The notes below the pieces were generated by a model. The model was not told the origin of the DNA. It ran no database searches and saw nothing but the letters and a program-made list of their open reading frames with translations. A stretch of 64,000 bases of DNA from Microvelia longipes (taxonomy: Eukaryota; Arthropoda; Insecta; Hemiptera; Veliidae): the NCBI GenBank assembly GCA_018340805.1, contig JACMZG010001908.1:43998405-44062404 (forward strand), written 5' to 3'. Below, in pieces: positions 1 to 10,614 of the stretch. A program made the position numbers and the translations under genes. The number at the start of each line of letters is the position of its first letter. Position 1 is the first letter of the stretch.

Positions 1-163
1 TATTATATAAATATAATATATATTATATATATAATTATATAAATACAAAACACTCCGTGAAAAAATGCAGCCGTCTTGCATATAAAGTTATAACACCATA
101 ATAAATAACACCAACAACCACGTCTCTCCACTAAACATTATCTATATTAAAAATAACTAAATT
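1..163. other. AT-rich anonymous DNA
   Basis: Very AT-rich sequence opening with a short irregular TA tract (about 1-40). No coding frame or RNA gene is visible. Confidence 0.6.
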
Positions 164-202
164 GACAGAGCCGGCTTTCGGCAAGTAGCCATCAACAGTG
201 CC
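164..202 (-). ncRNA. Degenerate Penelope-type hammerhead ribozyme (N1)
   Basis: Read on the minus strand. Helix I strands are GGCA (+ 199-202) and UGUC (+ 164-167). The core CUGUUGA (+ 192-198) replaces CUGANGA. Helix II is GGC/GCC, followed by GAAA (+ 176-179) and the self-complementary AGCCGGCU (+ 169-176) that acts as helix III and ends in NUH (CUC, cleavage expected between 168 and 167). The layout is that of hammerheads in Penelope-like retroelements, which work as dimers through a palindromic helix III. Core position A6 is U here, so activity is doubtful. A second copy with the same change lies at 50245-50282. Confidence 0.5.
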
Positions 203-1020
203 TAAAACATGCGAAAATCATAAAAAAAATAAAATAAAATATAAAAAAAATCATAATACCATAGTTTACGCCAAGTCTATTCATTCGCTACCATAACAAG
301 TGCCATAACACAGCATAGTACTGTGTTAACAGTATCTCATTCTTTCTGTTATCTATTTCTAGTTTCTTTACAATCGAAATAGAAACTTACAATGGTTGAC
401 TTGAGAATGATTTAAGTGACATTGAATTGGTAGCAACTTCACCAGAGTTACAAACTTTAGGAGTTGGAGCAGTAAATAAAAGTGTTTTTGAAGTAATCTA
501 TAGACTGCAGCATTGTCGATACCATGACCATCTTAAGGGTGGCTTTAGCCTATAGCTATATCTGCTAAATAAGTGAGTCCATACTTTTTTAGGCTTTCTA
601 AGGAGGGATGGTTTGCTTTATCCACACTCAAAGTGGATAAAACAAACCATTGTGAACAGAGCATAAATTGACCAGCAATAAATCCTTAGATGATTTTATT
701 TTACCCTCGCATTCTTTGAAGAAGATAATATTTTAAAACATAAAATAATACATGAAGACTTTAATTTCGACAATATTTCAGGTTTATTCTCTGTTTCATT
801 TCCCTAATGTTGGACCTGGGTATATAAAATAAGCAGGAAGAGTAAAAAACTCCACGAGATAAGAAAACAGCAAAATATCTCATATGCCAGAACAAAATAT
901 GATAGGTCATAATTCAAGGCAGCTAATTTAGCGCGAAGCCTAGCGGCTTATCTATTCACTCAGCATCTCAGGGATATAAAAACTTTCTTAACCCTTCGAG
1001 AACATTTTAAATAGACCCTT
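203..1020. other. Anonymous AT-rich DNA with one strong hairpin
   Basis: No gene is recognisable. At 608-650 an inverted repeat of 18 bp arms with one mismatch (left arm starts ATGGTTTG, right arm ends CAAACCAT) surrounds a 7-nt loop. It is probably a relic of a fold-back element. Confidence 0.5.
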
Positions 1021-1394
1021 TTAAAACTTATATAAAACATGTAACCAATTTCGCACCTGTGCCAAGATAGTTAAAGTGCTATTTAACAGTATAATAGACA
1101 GATTTACGCAAAACTTATATAAACATGTAACCAATTTTGTACCTGCGCAAAATTGTTAAAGTAGTTAAAATAGTTAGTTAAAGTTATAAAATAGTTAAAG
1201 TTCTATTAAACAGTATAATATAGGTCAGAGTAACACAAAACTTATATAAATTATGTAACCAATTTTGCACCAGTGCCAAGATAGTTGAAGTTATATTTAA
1301 CAGTACACCTAATAGGTCAGAGTTACTGTATGACCTTTTCCTATTGCTATGTATGTTCTTAATGGAAACAATAAAGTTTATTTATTTATTTATA
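1021..1394 (+). mobile_element. 3' end of a non-LTR retrotransposon (LINE)
   Basis: Three imperfect direct repeats starting AAAACTTATATAA at 1023, 1110 and 1237 lead into a polyadenylation-like AATAAA and a (TTTA)n tail ending near 1393. Tandem 3'-UTR repeats followed by a short simple-repeat tail are typical of non-LTR elements (Jockey, CR1 and RTE groups). No reverse transcriptase sequence remains upstream, so this is a severely 5'-truncated copy. The middle unit is longer because of an internal duplication. Confidence 0.6.
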
Positions 1395-1756
1395 AGCGCA
1401 ATTTTTGATAAAAGTTCGCTAAAAAATAAATTTAAAAAGGGGACCAAACAAGTCGTTTTGATATGCTGAATCGAATAATACAGGTTTAAAGCTCAATCGA
1501 AAAAAAATCAATGTGACTGAAAACGTCAAACATCTAATTGCTGACGTCACCAGCATGAAGTTTAGAAATTGAACAGAGGAGGTCCTAGTAAGAACATTTT
1601 TTGATATTCTGAATGAAATTAGACCTGATTTAGATGAATTCAACCCTTAAAACAGTCACACTAACTTAGTAACTGACACCCGGTGGCCGAAATTTGCTGT
1701 CAAAAAAATAATAAAATAAATAATTAAGAAATAACGATATAACTGTGCGATATAAT
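1395..1756. other. Anonymous AT-rich DNA
   Basis: Short open frames on the minus strand (such as 1419-1643) show no recognisable domain and look random. No repeat family was identified here. Confidence 0.4.
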
Positions 1757-2019
1757 CTCGTCTCTGGTAAATACTTCACATTACATTCTTCGGAATTAAT
1801 TGAAGGTCAGAGTGAGTTCAGGCTCTGTTGGCGTCCTGATGAGTTAGACGTAACGAAACAGAGTGGGACATGACATCTATCAATGATGACGAATGTCGAA
1901 GGATGGAACAGTTCCCAGATGTAGCATTGCATTTTGCTTGTTACATTTCCTAGGTGTCTCTCGCACAATTATATTGTGTCAACTATTCATGTTTTGCAAA
2001 ACACGGCAGTATCAAATGA
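1757..2019 (+). mobile_element. Family H element, copy H1 (hammerhead-bearing)
   Basis: This segment is collinear with the tandem H locus at 62725-63240. Both contain the phrase CGTCTCTGGTAAAT, a hammerhead-like core, a stretch ending CCTAGGTGTCTCTCGC and the closing GTTTTGCAAAAC palindrome. H1 is a single unit of about 260 bp. No coding capacity is visible. The family resembles a retrozyme-like non-autonomous repeat in size, ribozyme content and tandem tendency, but its class is inferred. Confidence 0.6.
1822..1864 (+). ncRNA. Hammerhead-like ribozyme in H1
   Basis: Helix III is GCUCUG (1822-1827) with CAGAGU (1859-1864). The cleavage triplet is GUU, with the cut expected after 1829. The CUGAUGA core is 1836-1842, helix II is GUUA/UAAC around a GACG loop (1843-1854) and GAAA is 1855-1858. 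All invariant core positions are present. The unusual part is helix I: only GGCGUC (1830-1835) separates cleavage site and core, too short for a normal hairpin. The copy in H4 has the perfect palindrome GGCGCC there, so pairing between two molecules is the likely solution. Confidence 0.6.
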
Positions 2020-2594
2020 AATAAGAAATCGTTTACCGTGTTTTTATTGGTTAAAATAAATATTAATTGTTCCAATCAAGCCTTTAGTTTAATTGGACAA
2101 CAAATTAAGCCTACAAGAAACATGAAATTTGTTGGATCGACGTGTGGTGTTCCAACCATTTGCTCTAATCCTCCAAAGTCTCTTAAATAACTGGGAACAA
2201 AGTTTTCCAACTCAAGGTAAAGTTTTCTCTGCATAAAAAAAACATTATTAGCTCCCAAGTCCAGAAAGTTTGCTAAGTTTTCTCTCATTATTAGTATTAT
2301 TAACAAATGGCACGTATAAGTTTTTTCAAACCCTTAAAAATCTAAAATTATCAAAGTAAGTTGAAATTTGGCATGGGTTCAAATAAAGCTAGAATTAAAA
2401 GTTTAATTCCAATACTTCTAGTGTATCCAGGGATTTGGATACACTACAAAATTCCTTCTTTCAAGTAACAAAAAAATCCCAACAAAACAAAAAATTTAAG
2501 TAGCAAAAAAAGTAAACTTTATTATCAATGCACTGCTATGTAAGGTCAACTAATGTCGCATGTATATTTCATTATCAGGAATGGAGTTCAGTTA
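2020..2594. other. Anonymous DNA with a perfect small hairpin
   Basis: No gene is seen. At 2419-2446 there is a perfect 11-bp inverted repeat (TAGTGTATCCA) around a six-base loop. The minus-strand open frame at 2076-2306 has no recognisable domain. Confidence 0.45.
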
Positions 2595-2755
2595 TGTAGA
2601 GCATTGCGTTTCTATCCGAGATGTCCTACATCCCTGAAGATGCCTCTCACAGTGGAAGCGAAACGTCGGATTCTTCATCTACATTGACGCGGTCACCACC
2701 GGAAGACCTAAATCTTCATGACAATAACCGCGGAAGCCTACGCAGTTTATTATCA
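2595..2755 (+). mobile_element. Penelope-like element fragment with hammerhead
   Basis: Contains a complete type I hammerhead (2630-2671) followed by a GC-richer stretch with CGCGGTCACCACC and ACAATAACCGCGG, a downstream context I associate with Penelope-like element ends. No reverse transcriptase or endonuclease sequence is present, so this is a terminal fragment only. The family assignment rests on the ribozyme layout and on recall of similar insect sequences. Confidence 0.55.
2630..2671 (+). ncRNA. Penelope-type hammerhead ribozyme, locus 1
   Basis: Helix I is AUCC (2630-2633) with GGAU (2668-2671). The core is CUGAAGA (2634-2640), valid because position 7 is free. Helix II spans 2641-2659 with one mismatch. 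GAAA is 2660-2663, helix III is the palindrome ACGU (2663-2666) and cleavage is expected after GUC at 2667. A four-base self-complementary helix III is characteristic of retroelement hammerheads that cleave as dimers. Confidence 0.7.
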
Positions 2756-3896
2756 AAAAAATATAGATTTAAACTTAAACCATATGAAATTTAAGTTATT
2801 TATCTATTAGTCAGTATCATCAGACATGATTTAAAAAAAAGTAAAATTTGAAAGAATGAAGAAATTTAAATAAAATCTTAAGTCACAGCTCGTCTAAAAC
2901 CTTTTCTTCTTCGTTTTTTTTTATTTTCTGTTAAAAAAAATATATTGTTGTTTCCGATATTCGGAATTGGAGTGCGCTGCGTTAGCGGCTTTTGCGGCCT
3001 TAGCGTTGTTATTGTGGAACCACCATTTTCCGCATCGCAATGACCGCTACGCACGCACGCACGGACGCATCGCTACCGCAGTATTCTGAATGCACCTCTA
3101 ATAAAAAAAATGTTCTCTTTGTACAACTTGTATATAATAGCATCTAGATGGATTTGCTTTTTTTCCAATAAGCGTAACAATATGGCGTGAGAAATTACAA
3201 AGTACCCTGTAACCGAACTCACTATTCGAATTTTCTACAATAAACATGGGGAAAATGACAGCTCAGTTCAACTGTCAAATGTCTCCTACAGCAAGAGAAG
3301 CATATTTGAAATAATTGATACATCCAGAATTTGAAACTAAAGAATGAAACCAGTTCATCACTCCATAATTAAGCAATGCCAATGAGTTAAAGATACTCAG
3401 ACTTGGCAAGGAAGTTGCATTAGAGAGAGTGAGGAAATTATATACGATTCTCTCTAGTTCAAGAGAGTTATATACATAAATAATAAAATAGGAATTATCA
3501 AAACAAACAACTCTCTTAGATCCAGTTTATAGATTTTAGTCGAAAAGAGAACAATATTTTATTGAAGATCTAAAAATATTGTAACCCAGAAAATAATTTT
3601 GGGTTTTTTACACAGATATCTGGAATTAGATTTCTATCCATCTGCAGTCTCTGCGACGCGTCTTTCTTCAATTATTTTTTACTATATTAATGTTAACGTA
3701 CAATTTCAGAGGGTATTGCCACTGGGAGGAAAATATTGATACAAATGGCTAAATTTCATTTTTTGAAATATATTTGGGATTTCCTTTATGAATGGTCATC
3801 AATATTCAAGCACGTTATCTAATCATGTTTGACGTCACACTTCTCCATGTTTTGGACCCAAAACTGATATTTTACCTCTAAGTAAATTTGGTTTAT
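2756..3896. other. Anonymous DNA with a GC-rich island
   Basis: Mostly AT-rich without recognisable genes. Between about 2957 and 3105 the base composition changes sharply (many CpG, runs such as GCACGCACGCACG). The edges carry imperfectly inverted ATTCNGAAT-type motifs, so it may be a decayed MITE or another inserted element. Confidence 0.4.
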
Positions 3897-3898
3897 GC

Positions 3899-4251
3899 GT
3901 TATTGGTATATCTGGATATCAGTAGAATCATTTGAATTGTTATTGGTATGTATGCATATCAGTAGAATTACGTGAATCGTTATTGGTATGTATGCACATC
4001 AGTAGAATCATGTGAATCGTTATTGGTATGTATGCATATCAGTAGAATCATTCGAATCGTAATTGGTATGTGAATTGTTATTGGTATGTATGCATATCAG
4101 TAGAATCATGAGAATCTTTATAGGTATGTGAATCGATGGTATGTATACATATCAGTAGAATCATTCGAATCGTAATTGGTATGTATGCATATCAGTAGAA
4201 CCATGTGAATCGTTATTTGTATGTATGCATATCAGTAGAATCAAGTAAATC
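3899..4251 (+). repeat. Minisatellite, 40-bp unit, about 8-9 copies
   Basis: Tandem units of about 40 bp containing TTGGTATGTATGCATATC and AGTAGAATCATGTGAATC. Some units are internally shortened (around 4060-4140). No ribozyme or protein signature is evident. The array is not part of a recognised transposon. Confidence 0.9.
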
Positions 4252-4820
4252 GGGTGGAACATTTAAAGAGGCTCCAACTTAAGTGAAAAATATGGTCATA
4301 GACCTAGACTTTTGAAAGTGGTTTCAACCTATGTTAAACTAACAAAGTTAACTATAACTCTACTTAAGTTGACTCGAGCGAGTTCTATTATATCAGTGAT
4401 TTTATGGTAACCATTACCACATTATAGTAATTTTGTTATCACTTTTGTAATTAAAAAAAATAAATTAGAGCATACAGTAATACCGATTATTTTAGAAATT
4501 GATTTAAATTCCAACCCATTTAATAACAACATGACCAGGTATTTTTATTTGCTATTGATCAACATTAAGTATAGATTTATGTTCAAAATTACAATCCTAC
4601 GCCAAATATTAGCTAATATTAGTATTAATAGTTTTTTAGGCTTTAATGGAGTTTCCAAAATAGTCAATATTATGGTGTGGTATAAAATAACTATATGTTA
4701 CTTAAAGTGATACCAAAATTACTATACTTGTGATAGTTACTCAAAAATAAATGATAAATTTAAACTCGCATGGGTACGCTTTTAAACCATTTTCAAAAGT
4801 CTATGAACATGTTTTTTACT
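4252..4820. other. Anonymous AT-rich DNA
   Basis: No open frame of interest, no RNA gene and no repeat family recognised. Confidence 0.5.
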
Positions 4821-5072
4821 ATACTAGGAAATGAAGAAAAGAGTCTCTCCACAAAAACAATAGTTTATTGCCAAAGCGCTTTCAACCAAACATTAGGTGA
4901 GTCTTACTCGACTCACCGAGGTGTTACCATCTCGGAAAAAAAATAGTTTTATGTATTTATAACTTTCATCTTTATCTTCATGGCACTGATGATGGCCTCA
5001 TGTTAGGTTGAAAGCGCTTTGCCAATAAAGTATTGTTTTTGTGGAGAGACTCTTTTCTTCATTTCCTAGTAT
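4821..5072 (+). mobile_element. Penelope-like fold-back with hammerhead
   Basis: Two inverted arms of about 75 bp (4821-4895 and 4999-5072, both ending in the ATACTAGGAAATG motif or its complement) flank about 100 bp. That spacer holds a perfect small hairpin GGTGAGTC/GACTCACC (4896-4917). The right arm and the adjacent spacer form a complete type I hammerhead (4981-5024). Inverted partial copies joined end to end are known in Penelope-like elements. No coding sequence remains. The arms match with only a few differences, so the structure is not very old. Confidence 0.65.
4981..5024 (+). ncRNA. Penelope-type hammerhead ribozyme, locus 2
   Basis: Helix I is a perfect 5-bp pair UGGCA (4981-4985) with UGCCA (5020-5024). 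The core is CUGAUGA (4986-4992). Helix II spans 4993-5009 with stem GGCCU/AGGUU. GAAA is 5010-5013, followed by the self-complementary AGCGCU (5013-5018) as helix III and the triplet CUU, with cleavage expected after 5019. Every invariant base is in place. This is the best-formed of the five Penelope-type loci in the window. Confidence 0.75.
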
Positions 5073-7221
5073 GAATAACTCCACTTGTGGTAAATCTCAT
5101 TCAAATATACTATACATTAAATAGTGTGTTATTTTAAAAAATTTACTTGTAATAAGTAAAAATTTCAAAATAAAGAAATAAAAAATAAATCTAAGGTACC
5201 ACAAACAATTGGGGACAAAGTACCACCACTTCTGACACGCTTCATAAATGAGGAAATAAAGAAATGTAAATATGAGGAAAAGTAAAAAATTGGTAGATGA
5301 TTGTATCGTCAGATTTTATTAAGTATCTAGTTTTAAAATGACTAATATCGCACTTTCATTTAACGAAGACAATGGAATTCATTTATTAATTCCAATAAAT
5401 TATTATAATTAACAACAAATTTTATTATTAATTAATTTAATAATAGAATAATGCATTTTTTGAATCAAATTCTCAAAGAAAACAGCGCTTGTTTGCTTTT
5501 TTTGTTTTTAAGAATGATTAACGATATGTTTGAGTCAGTTTGAAAACTGCTGAAATATATTTTGGATCAAAGCCAAACCACTTGTAAACTTATCTGACCC
5601 ACAGATAGACTATCAGAATGGAATAAATTCGCCGCTTAAAATGACCGCCACAAAAAAAAAAAATTATTCGTAAATTGGAATGATTTATTGAAATCTCGAG
5701 TCAGCGTTTTTTTTTTTTTTCTTTTAGTATTTCTGATAAAGAAATTCTTTAGTAACTGATGATATCAAGATAATCCCATATGTAAATTTAGACTTAAAGA
5801 AAGAACAAATAACTAAGAATAAGAAACAAGAATATAAACAAAAATTATGCCTGAAAGAAGAAGTATCTACAATTTAAAAAATAACTACTACTACTACTGT
5901 AATTAAAAGAAACAAAAGTAAAATCAAAATAAAGTAGCTACTATAAAACAAAAAACAATAAATAATAAATAAATAAAATAAATAAAAACCAATTGAAAAC
6001 ATGAAAAAAAGAAAAATACATGTAAATTTTGAATAAAAGAAAGAGCAAATATAGAAATATAAAAAAGAAGGATAAAACCAAAAAATACCACAACAAAGTA
6101 TCTAAAAAAATTAACAATGATAATACTCCTGTAAATAAAAGAAACAAATGTTATATTATTTAAAAAGAAAGAGGCTAACATAAAACAAACAATATTTTAC
6201 GTGCTATAAATAAAAAGACACGATAATTAGACAACAAATAAATTTAACAATTTACAGTAGTTCTACAACCATACAAAATGAAACCTCATTCACAGAAATA
6301 GATTTCTGTCAATATAACAGATATTTTAACGTAAGAAAAGAATTTTAGAATTGAATTTTGTTTGTTAATATTCTGAGCTATATTGGTTCTTCTTTGTTAA
6401 GTTTCATTATGATTTTCTATGAATTTTAATTATATTTTTCTTTTTTGTCAGTGTTATTTATATTCAGTGTATTTTAAAGACATGAGTTTTGTTTTTGTAA
6501 CATCTGAAACGTTTACATTTAAAAACCAAATAGGATTGGGTTTCATTAAAAAAATGTATTTCAATATAAATATATAAATATATTTTTATACATATATATA
6601 CACATATTGCGACGTTTACAATATAAAAATGTATGTTAGGTATCAAATTTGTCACACAATCAAAACAGAGGGGGTAAAATAATTAATTTTTTTTTTAAGA
6701 TAAAATGACTTTGTAGTAAAAGAAAATCTATGAACATCAAATTAAACTTATTTAACATAAAAAAAATATTATTCAAAGTTTATACAATTTAATATTAAAT
6801 TTGACAAGTATAATATAATTTTATTTATTAATAATTATTATTAATTTACTATTTAGAATTATTATAAATGATTATTATTTATAATTTAGAATATATCTAT
6901 CTCACATCAATTAAAAAATAAAAAAAAATTACGTATATGTGATCACATGGCTGGCTAGAAGGGAAGTGAGTAAGGATCCTTTCTGTTGTTCCAATATATC
7001 AATTTAGGTTTGGAGTTGTTTTGTTAAACTAAACACGGATGACAAGTATAATATTGTCAACAAATATCATTACATGTACTGGTAATGATATTTTATTAGT
7101 GTACAGCTCTAAATGAAATTAGAGTCAAATATTTAAAAAACTGAAAATATACGCGAGCAACACTTCTATTTAGGAACGCAGAAGCCTTTCCCCTTACAAG
7201 TCAAACAGAAAACACAATATA
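5073..7221. other. Long anonymous AT-rich stretch
   Basis: Extremely AT-rich, with A-rich runs, a short (ACT)n tract near 5885 and long T-rich minus-strand frames such as 5924-6181 that encode only hydrophobic low-complexity strings. A perfect 11-bp hairpin (AATATCATTAC) lies near 7063-7092. A fragment resembling the A-family 5' end (GAGGAAAAGTAAAAA) is near 5275. No gene is seen. Confidence 0.5.
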
Positions 7222-7312
7222 ATTGTGCAAGAGACATTGTGACAACAATATAGTGACACAATATATTGTGTCAACTATTCATGTTTTGCAAAACTCGGTA
7301 GTATCAAATAAT
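7222..7312 (+). mobile_element. Family H fragment, copy H2
   Basis: Matches the distal part of H1 and H4: TATTGTGTCAACTATTCATG, GTTTTGCAAAAC and GTAGTATCAAA. The ribozyme part is absent. Confidence 0.55.
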
Positions 7313-7483
7313 ATCAAACAGAAAAGTTTTAAAAAAAGTAAAAAAACACTAAAGCTGCCTGTGTTATATCATATCGTACGCAAGAAAAGTTGGGTTTTTG
7401 AGGGTCTAAAGCGTGAAAACGGCTTAAGGTACATAAGTAATATCATAATATTTTTTTGAAGGGCGTGTCTTTAGATCAAAAAT

Positions 7484-7980
7484 AAAAAAATCGGGTACGA
7501 GGTACCTCGGAACTTATCCTCATTGCATCGGATTCGCTACGCTCATCCTCCTTGCTTCAGACTCGCTCCGCTCGTCCTCTGATATACAGTTCGCAAAATT
7601 AATACTGCAACATGTATTGGCATTGGAACATATGTTAGTCTTATACATAGTCACATGCGTGTTAAATCTCAATCCGTTTTATGATTTTTCGAAATTTTTG
7701 CAGAGTCATTATTGCAAATTAACGAAGACATAAATCAAAATTTCCGAATAGCACAACTACAGCGGGTAGGCTGATTTTTGTACCAAATTTTAACTCTCTA
7801 GCATAAATACACTGGGCTCTACGATGATAACAGACACAAACACATACACACACACAAACACATACAGACAGACAAGTTTGCGAAAACTACTCAGGAGGCC
7901 TTAAAAACGCCTGAAACGGATTAGGGTTTTTAGGGTTAAAAACAGTTTAGGGTTTTTTGCAACAAAATATTTTTCCTCAA
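7484..7980 (-). mobile_element. Family A copy A1, 5S module deleted
   Basis: Minus-oriented A element beginning with the GC hairpin end (CGGGTACGAGGTACC) and the GCTCATCCTCC / CTCGTCCTC block. It then jumps to the middle and 5' parts (TTATACATAGTCACATGCG, CAACTACAGCG, a CA-rich stretch, GGAGGCCTTAAAAACGCC). The segment with the 5S-like internal promoter is missing. The 5' end runs into TTAGGG-like text near 7920-7960, which is decayed A sequence rather than telomeric repeat. Confidence 0.8.
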
Positions 7981-9174
7981 TGAATCTAGGAAAAAAAGTA
8001 CAAGGAAAAAAGAAGTACATGAAAAAATAAAGGAAAAAAAAATTTACGGAAAAAATCACACGGAAAAAAAGTACACGGAAAAAGTTGAAACACATTGGAA
8101 AGTTTTTCAGTGTGTATTTTTCTACCTAATAAGCTTAATCTTTTATTTTAATTTCGCTAAATATATGAAGGTGATATTTTATTTTTGATGCTTGACAATG
8201 ATGATTTCATATATTAATATCCTTGAATCAGTGGTACCAACGTCACACTGGCTGCAATCACTAAAGAAATTAGTGATAGCACCTTCCACCTGTAACTGGT
8301 TACTGCCTTAAGAAGTTTAGGATTTATTTAATTGAACAAATACTTGTATCTACCCTTCAGATAGTTTATGCAGAAGGATTATAAAATCATACGAGAGCAA
8401 ATGGAATATGATACAAAAGAATAAATGGAAAATACATCGAGTCGACTTAACACAGTGAAAGCAGTTTTGAACTTGAACGAGTGTTGAATTTATAATACTC
8501 ATGCTCATTCCCTTTCTAATCAAGAAAATGACAAAGTAAAAAAAATGAATGCACCAAAGGAAAAGTTGAAAAAAAAACTTGAAAATAGCGGGTAAAGGCG
8601 GCGGAAAAGATAGAAGGGGTGAGAGGCGAGGGGGCGGCAAACGCTTTGAATAACTATGAGAGCAAGGTGACGAGTCTTTTGATCTGCAGGTCGGGGGGCA
8701 AACCTGTTCTATCAGAATTTTAAATATCCGTTTTTTCTGATGAACAGCTTCATCAAATATTTATACTTTAATTTTTTTCTCCCTTCTTCTATAAAATCTA
8801 GGTTAATTTTTTTCGTGCTTAGAAAAAGATTTTTTTTAAATGTTGAAAAATAGTTAAAAATTTAAAGTTTTGTCATGCAAGGTTATAAAAAGAAAAAATA
8901 AATGTTTAAAAGTAGCCAGTAAAAAAGTAACTTTAGAGCCTAAAAACATAGCTGAAACCCATGCTCCTTAACTTTTACAATCCAACAAAAATCATGGATA
9001 GACTTGTCGTTTTTAAACGAAATTTAGTGTACTCTAGTACTGAATTTCAACCTAATTGGATTATTTTCCAATTTTGTACAAATTTTTAAAAAACTTATAC
9101 AAGTTATTCAATAAAAATGCTGATAAATAAATGTATTAAATACATAAATAAATGGCTTAAACTATATAATTCTC
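7981..9174. other. Anonymous DNA, A-rich and purine-rich patches
   Basis: From 7985 to 8095 there are degenerate tandem phrases of the ACGGAAAAAAAGTAC type. At 8580-8705 a purine-rich, GC-richer stretch stands out from the AT background. The long minus-strand frame 8350-8640 is low in complexity and unlike any family I know. No gene is called. Confidence 0.4.
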
Positions 9175-9360
9175 AATGATTTTCTCTGTAATATGAAATC
9201 TAACTAATGATTTTCTCTGTAATATGGAAAATCTAACTTTTCTCTGTAATATGGAAAATCTAACAAATGATTTTCTCTGTAATATGGAAAATCTAACTAA
9301 TGATTTTCTCTGTAATATGGAAAATATAACTAATGATTTTCTCTGTAATATGAAAAATCT
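9175..9360 (+). repeat. Minisatellite, 33-bp unit, about 6 copies
   Basis: Units of about 33 bp built on ATGATTTTCTCTGTAATATG and GAAAATCTAACTA. One unit lacks several bases. Both strands stay open through the array because the unit length is divisible by three, which explains the short open frames here. Confidence 0.9.
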
Positions 9361-10104
9361 TTCTTTCACAACATTGATTTCGCTGAAATCCTGGTTTCAA
9401 TATCCTGTGCATGTATAAAATATTATTTGTATAAGTTTATAGAAGTTATATGGAAAATTCTATTACAAGAAAATTCATATGATACTGCAAAAGGGTTTCT
9501 ACACGGGAATATTTTTAATAAAGAAAATATAGTATTTCTTTCTTCTTACATAGTATAAAATTTATTTAGCAAAAGAAATCACCATAAACATTTTCTAACA
9601 TTAAATTATAAAACAATATTGAAGTAAATTAATATTTAGGAGCCGAAGTTAGCAACGGAGTTAGCTAATTGTTGAAGCACCAGGCCGTTTATTATTTTGC
9701 AAATTATATGCTTTAAGTACTCTGACAACTTTTAAAAAAAGAAATTAACAAAAAAAATATGCAGATCTCTTTAAATGATTTTTTAGACCCTTCGGGTCCT
9801 AAGAGTTTCGGTCAACTTAACTTTAACGTAAATAAGAGTAGGTCCGCGGGTACTGACCAATCAGACCGGTCTAACCAAAGGGCCGTTTTCAGCATGCTGT
9901 TCCCGGTAGTAGACGGAGTTACTTGGTGGGCGTTTACGTTTATAAAAAAAACCAACTGACCCATTTAGTCAAACCAACTGACCAAATAGGATAGTTTTCG
10001 CCAAATGTTTGCCAATCTATTAAGTAAACCACATAGTATTTAGCGATGTTTTGCCTATATTTCGTGAAATTCTTTGTAAATTTCGACCAATAATTCCTGC
10101 AATC
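9361..10104. other. Anonymous DNA with GC-richer block 9640-9960
   Basis: The 9640-9960 block has many CpG and an open frame (9759-9959, 66 codons, plus strand) containing DPSGPKSFGQLNF. I do not recognise the protein, and no partner exon or splice pattern is convincing. The block ends in a repeated CCAACTGACC phrase near 9952-9985. It may be a fragment of an unrecognised mobile element. Confidence 0.3.
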
Positions 10105-10614
10105 CTTTTTACTTTTTCTCACTTATACCGTAGTTATATAGGAAAAGTATTGTGTTTGCACAATAAATCCGAAACCGAGATGTCCCCGGAATGATCCGTT
10201 TAAGGTGGTTTTAAGGCCTCCTAAGTGGTTTTCACAAAGTTAGTTGTCTGTCTGTGTGTGTGTGTGTATGTTATCATAGTAGCTCCTTGTTTATTCGTGC
10301 TAGAGAGTTGAAACTTTGTACAAAAATTAGTCTATCGCTGCAGTTGTGCAATTTGGAAAATATTTTTTTATGACGTTATTAACCTGCAATAATGACTGAG
10401 CAAAATATGTAGAAAAATCATAAAACGCAGAAAAATAATGCGATTGGATTGAAATTTGGCACGCATGTAGCCATGTATAACACTAACATATGTGCTGTTC
10501 CATCTCATTATCAGCATTAGTTAAATTTTTATCAAACGACTTGTGTAAGTTTTTTAAAAAATCGTTAAATAATCCAACTGATTTAAAATTCAGGACAAGT
10601 GTATACTATTACCT

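Noticed and set aside
7915..7965. Interstitial telomere repeat (TTAGGG-like)
   Set aside because: Only two or three imperfect occurrences, and they align with decayed 5' sequence of the A element.
8735..8760. Hammerhead core CTGATGA
   Set aside because: Followed by a sequence complementary to itself but without GAAA and without a helix III or cleavage triplet. Other lone CTGATGA words (5746, 60592) fail likewise.
9759..9959. 66-codon frame in a GC-richer block
   Set aside because: No recognisable domain, no splice partners and no repeat support, so not called as a gene.
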